A DNA stretch of 8,452 nucleotides. Source: an uncultured Saprospiraceae bacterium. Lineage in GTDB: Bacteria; Bacteroidota; Bacteroidia; Chitinophagales; Saprospiraceae. The notes beneath the pieces are model-generated. The model was not told the DNA's origin. It worked only from the letters and a program-made list of their open reading frames with translations, and did not search any database. Positions 1 through 5,321 of this stretch are shown here, piece by piece; position 1 is the stretch's first letter; each line of letters begins with the position of its first letter. The stretch covers positions 1 to 8,452 of the forward strand of contig CAKZLT010000315.1 of the NCBI GenBank assembly GCA_937127195.1. The letters are read 5' to 3'. Position numbers and translations under genes: made by a program.

Positions 1-39
1 AGAGCTAAGAAACAAAAATTGTATAAAAAAGCAGGGTGA
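1..39 (+). other. Possible C-terminal tail of an upstream gene (partial, uncertain)
   Basis: Frame 1 is open from the window edge and reads RAKKQKLYKKAG before a TGA at 37-39. A lysine-rich end is plausible for a C-terminus, but 12 codons prove little, and frame 2 is also open, to a TGA at 86-88. A short dyad, AGGGTG at 33-38 and CACCCT at 68-73, encloses TGGCA-AAA-TGCCA at 46-58. It could be part of the 3' end structure of such a gene. The product cannot be guessed. Confidence 0.2.
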
Positions 40-148
40 GTTTTTTGGCAAAATGCCATATTTTAGACACCCTACCTATAAGGTTTGATTGAAGTGTGAT
101 ATAACCTATTTTTTGAAAATATCAACCAACCTAAATCATATAGAGCCA

Positions 149-188
149 AAAAATGTCCTTTGAATTATAGAATTCAAAGGACATTTTT
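149..188. terminator. Bidirectional intrinsic terminator
   Basis: An 18-bp perfect stem (149-166 pairing with 171-188) closes a 4-base loop. The core is TGTCCTTTGAATT / AATTCAAAGGACA, with A-runs on the left side and T-runs on the right, so a U-tract is produced on either strand. It would end transcription entering from a gene left of the window and insulate the macro-domain gene. Confidence 0.75.
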
Positions 189-415
189 GTATTAATAACT
201 CATGTTTTACAATCCTTCTATTTAAAGATAAACTTATTCCAATTTAATCATTTTTCCTTTTTTTAATAAAAAAAATCAATAGATGCTTGTCATATTTTTC
301 AATGACAATTATCATAGCTTTCTGCTATTAATCGACCTAATTTACATCATATTAAGAGACAGAAAAAAGGCTAAAAAGAGTCTTAACAGTATAAAATAAT
401 TTAAAGATTTTTAAT
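189..415. other. Intergenic leader upstream of the macro-domain gene
   Basis: This AT-rich stretch has no convincing reading frame on either strand. It must hold the promoter of the gene starting at 416. The best partial match to the Bacteroidota minus-7 element TAnnTTTG is TAGCTTTC at 315-322. The only TTG upstream (287-289) is about 25 bases away, longer than the usual spacing, so no promoter is called. There is no Shine-Dalgarno sequence before 416, as is normal in this phylum. Confidence 0.4.
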
Positions 416-898
416 ATGATAAAGGAAGTAAAAGGCGATATTTTATTGACAGAAGCACAAGCAATCGCACACGGAATTGCGCCTCATGACCATTTCGATA
501 GTGGTTTAGCGCTTAGTTTGAGAGAAAACTATCCAGCAATGGCAAAAGACTTTAGGCATTTTTGCAAATTACAAAATCCATCTTCTGGAGAGGTTTGGAT
601 GTGGGGAACAGTCAATAATAAACGTATTTTTAATTTAATGACACAAGAACCAGCCAAAGGATTCAACGGGCATCCAGGAGAGGCAACGCTTCATAACGTG
701 AACAATTCTCTTAAAAACCTTGAAAAAATGGTAAAAAAAGAGGGTATCAAAAGCCTTGCTTTACCAAAGTTGGCTACTGGTTATGGAAAATTGGAATGGG
801 AAGATGTTCTTCCTTTAATCGAAAAAAGGTTAGGCAATCTTGATATTCCGATATATATCTACTCGACTTATGCAAAAGGAGAGAAAGCAGCAGAGTAA
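416..898 (+). CDS. Stand-alone macro-domain protein (ADP-ribose binding or processing)
   Basis: The 160-residue protein is a single macro domain with no extra module, signal peptide or membrane segment, so it is probably cytoplasmic. The N-terminal strand MIKEVKGDILL matches the family's first strand, where the Asp of GDI contacts the adenine of ADP-ribose. Residues 16-40 (AIAHG...FDSGLALSLRENYP) correspond to the loop and helix that cradle the distal ribose. Residues 116-129 (LPKLATGYGKLEWE) correspond to the phosphate-binding loop and following helix, most like the TARG1/DarG-type branch that removes ADP-ribose from proteins or DNA. Compared with human TARG1 as I remember it, the catalytic Lys position appears to be Gln77 and the catalytic Asp position Gly124. 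Activity by the TARG1 route is therefore doubtful; binding or another mechanism is possible. No DarT-like toxin lies next to it, so a toxin-antitoxin role has no support here. ATG at 416 begins exactly at the conserved first strand. Confidence 0.85.
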   Translation: MIKEVKGDILLTEAQAIAHGIAPHDHFDSGLALSLRENYPAMAKDFRHFCKLQNPSSGEVWMWGTVNNKRIFNLMTQEPAKGFNGHPGEATLHNVNNSLKNLEKMVKKEGIKSLALPKLATGYGKLEWEDVLPLIEKRLGNLDIPIYIYSTYAKGEKAAE

Positions 899-912
899 TT
901 TTTTTTCGTTAT

Positions 913-980
913 TATTCAGAGGCGAGACCTGCCTATCGCAGGCAGATCCTTTAGACCAGTCTCATGTCTCGCTTCGAATA
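913..980. repeat. REP-like compound palindrome
   Basis: Outer arms TATTCAGAGGCGAGAC (913-928) and GTCTCGCTTCGAATA (966-980) pair apart from one bulge and one mismatch. Inside are a GC-rich hairpin, CTGCCT at 929-934 with AGGCAG at 940-945 around a 5-base loop, and a small dyad AGAC-CA-GTCT at 953-962. The segment is clearly more GC-rich than its surroundings. It resembles dispersed extragenic palindromes of Bacteroidota, but only one copy is present here, so dispersal is inferred. Confidence 0.6.
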
Positions 981-1019
981 GTTACCTTTTTTCAATAAAA
1001 CTGAATATATTAATTAAAC

Positions 1020-1055
1020 GCTCAATCACTTTTTTAGTGGTTGGGCAATTTTTTT
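1020..1055 (+). terminator. Intrinsic terminator downstream of the macro-domain gene
   Basis: GCTCAATCACT (1020-1030) pairs with AGTGGTTGGGC (1036-1046) using two G-U wobbles. A T-run at 1049-1055 follows directly. The orientation suits rightward transcription from the macro-domain gene, about 120 bases upstream, and separates it from the next gene. Confidence 0.7.
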
Positions 1056-1099
1056 ATCCGTTCTTTGCAAAAAATTGATTAACCATTTACACAAAAATT

Positions 1100-1612
1100 A
1101 TGACAAATAAAACCAAATGGAGTGCCGATGCGCCTACTGTTCAAAAGTTTATGAAAGATAGCAAGAACCCTTTAAAGCTATTTTTGTTCTTTTTGACGAA
1201 GCTACCAGGGGCGATGTTTTTTGGAATTCGATTACGAAAAATAACCGCTTCGGAGTCGCTTGTTACTGTTCCTTATCGTTGGAGTACTAAGAACCCTTAT
1301 CGTTCGATGTATTTCGCAACGCAATGCGCCGCAGGTGAGTTTGCAACAGGAGTATTGGCAACGATGGCTTTACAAAACCGTCCTTCAACGGCTATTTTGG
1401 TGGCTAATATGCGTGCTGAATTTATGAAAAAGGCAACAACTACCATTTCTTTTACTTGCAATCAAGGTGCAGAAGTTATCGAAACCGTCAACGAAGTCAT
1501 CGAAACAGGCGAAGCAAAGGATATTACAATGATTGCAACAGGTAAAGATGAGTCTGGCGATGTAGTATCGAAAATCTACATTACTTGGACTTTCAAAAAA
1601 AGAGGTAAATAA
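1100..1612 (+). CDS. DUF4442 family protein, hotdog-fold thioesterase-like
   Basis: This 170-residue protein matches the DUF4442 family, which has the hotdog fold of acyl-CoA thioesterases. After an amphipathic N-terminal region (residues 14-45, with the hydrophobic stretch LKLFLFFLTKLPG), a strand at 52-61 carries the family-typical VPYRW. It is followed by the segment NPYRSMYFATQCAAGEFATG (65-84), the central hotdog helix, where Gln75 and Glu80 are the residues most likely to line an active site. Later strands (97-108, 112-120, 126-136, 140-149, 155-165) complete the sheet. No signal peptide is convincing, so it is probably cytoplasmic or membrane-associated. The substrate is unknown; thioesterase activity is an inference from the fold. 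The ATG at 1100 is the first in frame and follows an A-rich leader. The gene stands alone between two hairpins. Confidence 0.85.
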   Translation: MTNKTKWSADAPTVQKFMKDSKNPLKLFLFFLTKLPGAMFFGIRLRKITASESLVTVPYRWSTKNPYRSMYFATQCAAGEFATGVLATMALQNRPSTAILVANMRAEFMKKATTTISFTCNQGAEVIETVNEVIETGEAKDITMIATGKDESGDVVSKIYITWTFKKRGK

Positions 1613-1696
1613 ATGATGAATGCGGAATAATGTTGAATGCAGAATGCTCCGCTGTTTCGATTGCAATAGCAGCGGAGCATTCACCATTCATCATTT
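1611..1696. repeat. Compound inverted repeat with GAAT heptad units
   Basis: A perfect 13-bp inner stem, GAATGCTCCGCTG (1642-1654) with CAGCGGAGCATTC (1670-1682), lies inside a second perfect 11-bp stem, AAATGATGAAT (1611-1621) with ATTCATCATTT (1686-1696). Between them, units such as GATGAAT, GCGGAAT, GTTGAAT and GCAGAAT repeat at about seven-base spacing. The repeat begins inside the TAA stop codon of the DUF4442 gene. There is no T-run after the stem, so it is not a classical terminator, though it may protect the transcript's 3' end. The 16-mer at 1613-1628 recurs inverted at 5297-5312. Confidence 0.75.
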
Positions 1697-1864
1697 CGCA
1701 TTCAAGATTCATATAGTTGTTAATCATTGGTTAAATCATTGAAAAGTATATCGTAAGATTTCATTTCAGACGTTCAACTTTTGATTTTTGCATTTTTGGT
1801 GGTTACTTTTGCTTATGTATTTATAAAAAAAGCCACTTTTATAAGGAAGAAAACCAATAGAAAC

Positions 1865-3718
1865 TTGAAAATATATAAACTTATTTTAATAGTAGTTCTT
1901 TTTTTGATTGGTGGAGTGAAGCTTATTGCTCAGCCTCCTGCCAAGCCTGATATTTCTGAAGAAACGACTCAAAATGATGATACGGCTAAGGTTCGTATTA
2001 TATTTTCGGAAAAATTAATTGGAAGAACGGATGATGGAGAACGTGTCAAAAGGCTTATTGGAAATGTTCAATTAGAGCAAAATGATGTTAAAATGCGTTG
2101 TGATAGTGCTGTCGTTATCGGAAACGATGTTGAAGCTTATGGCAATGTCATTATTGTTCAGTCGGATACGGTTCAAATTTTTGCGGACTCTTTATTTTAT
2201 TATGGTGATGCGCGGGAGTCGATTCTGATTGGAAATGTGGTGCTAACAGATGGTAAGACCAAGCTTTTTACGGACAGATTGGATTATGATTTGAATACAA
2301 AAATAGCAACTTACAAGAGTGGTGCTATTCTCGAAAATGAAAATACTAGACTAAGCAGCCAAAGAGGTTATTATTATACAGAGCAAAATTTGGCATATTT
2401 TGGTGGGGATGTCGTTGTGGCTGACCCCGAATTTTCACTCAAAGCCGACACACTCAAAGTCGATACGGATAAAAATATTTCTTATTTCATTGGCCCAACC
2501 GATATTCTTACCAAAAACGATGAACAAATATACAGCGAAGAAGGATTCTATGACCCTGCTTTTGAATATGCGGAATTTTCAAAACGACCACGATTTAGGA
2601 GTGATGATGGTTTTGCGAAAGCTAAAAAAATCCGCTACGTTGGTGCTGAGGATAAAATTCTGTTGGAAGGGGAGGCTTATTTTAAAAATGATAAACAACT
2701 AGCCGAAGCAGATACTATTATATATAATACGGCATTGAAGCAATTTTCATCGAGAGGCGTAACGACCATTAAGGAAGAAGGAAGACAAATTTTAGCAGAC
2801 AATTCTTTTTATGATGATAGTCTCGAAGTGGCTATTTTTGTTGGAAATGTTTGTATTAGCGACTCTAATAAGATTATTTGCGCGGATAGCATTCGATATT
2901 CGGAAGCTCGAAAAGTTGGCGAAGCCTTCGGAAATGTCATCTCGCGAGATACAGTTGAAAACATCACACTCGAATGCGAACAGCTTTTTTACAATGATAG
3001 CACTTCTTATGTTTTGGCGTTTGGTCGTCCGTTGATGACAAGTGTAATGAATGACGATTCGCTCTTTTTGGCAGCCGATACTTTGGTTACTTTTAGTCAA
3101 GACATGATTAACTTTTCGGATTCGATGCAAGTTTTGATAGCCAAAGAAGATGTTAGAATTTATAAATCGGATTTTCAGGCGGTTTGTGATTCGTTGGTTT
3201 ATGTCTCGATTGATTCGATATTTCAACTATTTCAAGATCCTGTGGTTTGGTCAGATACTTCTCAATTCACTGCCGATACAATTAATATTGTTCTTAAAAA
3301 TGACGCGATTCATAAAGTTCATTTAAAGAAAAAAGCTTTTCTGATTAACTCGACCGACGAAGTGTATTTTAATCAAATAAAAGGACGGGAAATCATTGCC
3401 AATTTCAAAAATGACTCTATCCGAACGATGAATGTCAACGGAAATGGCGAAACCATTTATTACATTCAAGATGCTGAAAAAGCATACATTACCGCCAATA
3501 AAACCCTTTGTAGTGAGATGTTGATTACTTTTCAGAATAATGAATTGCAGGATATTCTTTTTTATAAAATGCCAGAAGGAAAGACTTTTCCAATGAAAAA
3601 AATCAAAAGAAATCCAATTGAATTGGAAGATTTTAGTTGGAGAATCAAGGAACGACCGAGGTCTAAGGAAGACTTGCGGGATTTGCCCGTGTTGATACAA
3701 TTGGAAGTGGGGAATTAA
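1865..3718 (+). CDS. OstA/LptA-like periplasmic protein (lipopolysaccharide transport family)
   Basis: The protein looks like the OstA-like family of Bacteroidota, related to LptA and the N-terminal domain of LptD, which bridge lipopolysaccharide across the periplasm. It repeats a beta-jellyroll motif with glycine-rich turns: 92-153 of the longest frame (RLIGNVQLEQNDVKMRCDSA, then EAYGNV, then LIGNVVL), and again near 205-212 (YFGGDVVV), 354-358 (VGNVC), 382-387 (AFGNVI) and 411-416. Phrases of the form ADSL or ADTL follow each turn. About the last 90 residues are basic and lack this repeat. The longest frame opens at TTG 1781 (645 residues) and has no in-frame ATG until residue 105. I chose TTG 1865 (617 residues) because it gives a clean Sec signal, KIYKLILIVVLFLIGG...LIAQ, with no lipobox cysteine. 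The longer form would have two hydrophobic segments. Its exact partner in transport is not shown by the neighbours. Confidence 0.8.
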   Translation: MKIYKLILIVVLFLIGGVKLIAQPPAKPDISEETTQNDDTAKVRIIFSEKLIGRTDDGERVKRLIGNVQLEQNDVKMRCDSAVVIGNDVEAYGNVIIVQSDTVQIFADSLFYYGDARESILIGNVVLTDGKTKLFTDRLDYDLNTKIATYKSGAILENENTRLSSQRGYYYTEQNLAYFGGDVVVADPEFSLKADTLKVDTDKNISYFIGPTDILTKNDEQIYSEEGFYDPAFEYAEFSKRPRFRSDDGFAKAKKIRYVGAEDKILLEGEAYFKNDKQLAEADTIIYNTALKQFSSRGVTTIKEEGRQILADNSFYDDSLEVAIFVGNVCISDSNKIICADSIRYSEARKVGEAFGNVISRDTVENITLECEQLFYNDSTSYVLAFGRPLMTSVMNDDSLFLAADTLVTFSQDMINFSDSMQVLIAKEDVRIYKSDFQAVCDSLVYVSIDSIFQLFQDPVVWSDTSQFTADTINIVLKNDAIHKVHLKKKAFLINSTDEVYFNQIKGREIIANFKNDSIRTMNVNGNGETIYYIQDAEKAYITANKTLCSEMLITFQNNELQDILFYKMPEGKTFPMKKIKRNPIELEDFSWRIKERPRSKEDLRDLPVLIQLEVGN

Positions 3719-3727
3719 AGAATTTGT

Positions 3728-3769
3728 GTTTTCTGTAACTGAAAATATATATTTTCAGTTACAGAAAAC
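3728..3769. repeat. Perfect 42-bp palindrome between convergent genes
   Basis: GTTTTCTGTAACTG... at 3728-3748 is matched exactly by its reverse complement at 3749-3769, with no unpaired centre; the middle is ATATAT. It lies 9 bases after the OstA-like stop and 10 bases before the methyltransferase stop. As RNA it would fold into a stable hairpin from either strand, so a shared bidirectional terminator is likely. The flanking U-tract of a classical intrinsic terminator is missing on both sides. Confidence 0.8.
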
Positions 3770-3779
3770 GGAGAGTAGC

Positions 3780-4943
3780 TTAGTAATTTTTAATAATTAA
3801 ATGTTCCGTTTCTTTATCATTTCTATTCATAAAACTAACTAAGTAAGTCTTATCAAATGAAGTAATATTGATGCCTTTTTGATTGAATAAATCGTATATA
3901 AAGTCGGTTTTTTTGATAACCATCATCCAGTAAGCAGGGCAGTCATGAAGTAAATAATGCGCTAATCTTTTGTGGTCTTTTTTAGTAAAGTCATTATTCG
4001 CATACATAGTAAACTCCGTATCATAGGGCGGGTCAAGAAAAATGAAATCCTTTGGAGTCGGTTGATTATCTTTTAAAAAAGTCTCAAAATCTTTGTTTTC
4101 GATGACTGTTTTTTCTAAAATTTCCTTTAAAATGCCTGACTTTAGGTAATTGACTTTCTTCATAAAGTTCTTCCTATTGTAAGCAATACCGCCATACGGC
4201 ACATTGAGTTGCCCTTTATTATTATATCGAAACATACCTCCGTAGGCAAAATTTCTAATGAATAGAAAAAACGCTGTATATAAAGTCGAACTATATTTTT
4301 CTATTTCGTGTCTATTATACAAATACCTAATGTGCATATAAAAAGCACTTTTGATGGCACTTTCTATATTATCCGCAATGTCTTTATCTGGTAACTTGCC
4401 TTTGAGACGTTCCAATTTTTTCATTCGGTCGAACTTCCTAGTCAAATTAATTCTTAATTCTAACCAAAAATGCTCGTAACTCTTTCTATGGATTCTAAAA
4501 AGTAAACTGCGGAAAGGACGGCTATTAACAGAAACAAAATCATTAACGGTATCAGACAATTGTGAATGTGAAATTCGGTCAGTAGTAAATAATTTGTATT
4601 CGCCAACTAGTTGAATTGGAGATTTTTCAATAATGGTTTTTAACTTATTCCAGCTTTTGATAATTTCCTCAAGTGCATTAAAAAAAGCATCTCGTTCGCC
4701 AGAAACGATGACTTTATACAAATCAATCAACTCATCAGACTTGTCATTAATGTAATAATTATTCGCTTTAATAGCTGTATAAACTGCTCCTCCACCAACA
4801 AAAGGTTCGTAGTAATTTTCAAATTCAGGTAATTCAGGCAGAATATATTTCAATTCCTGCTTCTTACCACCCGCCCATTTAACCAATGGTTTTAGGCGCT
4901 GTTTACTACGTTTTTGATAAGAAGATTTCTTTTTACTTGGCAC
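3780..4943 (-). CDS. D12-class (Dam-family) N6-adenine DNA methyltransferase
   Basis: The 387-residue protein transfers a methyl group from S-adenosylmethionine to adenine N6 in a specific DNA site. The motifs run in alpha-class order. Motif X is LVKWAGGKKQEL (20-31), motif I the cofactor-binding YEPFVGGGAVY (45-55), and motif II IND (65-67). The family-typical NFAYGGMFRYNNKGQLNVPYGG region lies at 231-252. The catalytic motif IV is FLDPPY (302-307). Dam itself is about 280 residues; the extra length is mainly at 85-225, in the target-recognition part, so the specificity may not be GATC. The N-terminus is very basic (KKKSSYQKRSKQR). The start is GTG at 4943, since TAA lies in frame at 4953-4955 and the next Met codon is far inside. 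No endonuclease gene adjoins it, so it appears to be an orphan, or its partner lies elsewhere. It converges on the OstA-like gene. Confidence 0.9.
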   Translation of the reverse strand: MPSKKKSSYQKRSKQRLKPLVKWAGGKKQELKYILPELPEFENYYEPFVGGGAVYTAIKANNYYINDKSDELIDLYKVIVSGERDAFFNALEEIIKSWNKLKTIIEKSPIQLVGEYKLFTTDRISHSQLSDTVNDFVSVNSRPFRSLLFRIHRKSYEHFWLELRINLTRKFDRMKKLERLKGKLPDKDIADNIESAIKSAFYMHIRYLYNRHEIEKYSSTLYTAFFLFIRNFAYGGMFRYNNKGQLNVPYGGIAYNRKNFMKKVNYLKSGILKEILEKTVIENKDFETFLKDNQPTPKDFIFLDPPYDTEFTMYANNDFTKKDHKRLAHYLLHDCPAYWMMVIKKTDFIYDLFNQKGINITSFDKTYLVSFMNRNDKETEHLIIKNY

Positions 4944-5230
4944 AGTTATACGTTAAAATTAATTTAAAAAGTCGATTCGTAAATATAGTTAAAAAATACT
5001 CCTTCTTTTAAAATTCCTCTATTAGACTAAAAATGAAATTAAAAATCAGCAGGTGTAATTCCGTTTTTCACAAAAAAAGAACATTTGCGAAATCTTGAAG
5101 ATTTGGCAAATGGGCTGCGTGAAATAGATTTGCCAAATCTTTAAGATTTCGCAAATCTCTAATGTGCGAAAAACGGAATCCATACACCAAACAAAAGGCT
5201 ATATTCTAAAGTATTGCGTAACATGAATTT
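4944..5230. other. Intergenic region between the uvrA terminator and the methyltransferase gene
   Basis: No reading frame here is convincing. The stretch holds the methyltransferase leader (4944-5051, strongly AT-rich, no clear promoter match) and the large inverted-repeat element described separately. The uvrA terminator lies just beyond at 5231-5274, so the methyltransferase gene probably has its own promoter. Confidence 0.5.
5052..5188. repeat. 137-bp nested inverted-repeat element, MITE-like
   Basis: The outer arms begin GGTGTA and end TACACC. Each continues into ATTCCGTTTTTC(g)CACA, at 5052-5072 and, inverted, 5163-5188; the right arm carries a 3-base and a 1-base insertion. Inside, 5083-5111 and 5128-5156 are inverted copies that differ at one of 29 positions, around a 16-base spacer. 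Each inner arm is itself nearly palindromic: TTTGC-n-AAATCTT-n-AAGATTT-n-GCAAA. The whole can fold as one long hairpin or as two stem-loops. No coding capacity and no clear target-site duplication are visible, so mobility is only an inference from the terminal inverted repeats. Confidence 0.75.
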
Positions 5231-5274
5231 TTTAAAAAAAACGGTGTCCATTCTTCAAAGAATAAACACCGTTT
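5231..5274 (-). terminator. Intrinsic terminator of uvrA
   Basis: Read leftward, AAACGGTGT (5274-5266) pairs with ACACCGTTT (5247-5239). Above that is a small internal loop and a second stem, ATTCT/AGAAT, closed by a 4-base loop. The stem runs straight into a run of eight or more T on the minus strand. It lies about 50 bases after the uvrA stop and clearly points leftward. Confidence 0.85.
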
Positions 5275-5296
5275 CATATTTTAAAAGTCATTCATC

Positions 5297-5321
5297 ATTC
5301 CGCATTCATCATCTAACATTC
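5297..5321 (-). repeat. GAAT heptad repeat after the uvrA stop codon
   Basis: On the minus strand the sequence after the TAG stop reads GGAATGTTAGATGATGAATGC... in units ending GAT or GAAT. The 16-mer ATGATGAATGCGGAAT (5312-5297) is identical to 1613-1628, where it also follows a stop codon in the same orientation relative to its gene. Confidence 0.6.

Noticed and set aside
416..898. DarTG-type toxin-antitoxin module
   Set aside because: The macro domain is present, but no DarT-like ADP-ribosyltransferase lies beside it in the window.
1385..1687. 100-residue frame on the minus strand opposite the DUF4442 gene
   Set aside because: It lies antisense to a recognisable protein family, runs into a repeat hairpin, and its product has no protein-like pattern.
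2792..3226. 144-residue minus-strand frame opposite the OstA-like gene, with other internal frames at 2400-2702, 2811-3035 and 3323-3700
   Set aside because: All are shadows of the OstA-like coding sequence; their compositions look random and no family is recognisable.
5083..5156. CRISPR-like pair of repeats
   Set aside because: The two copies are inverted rather than direct, there are only two, and no cas genes are present.
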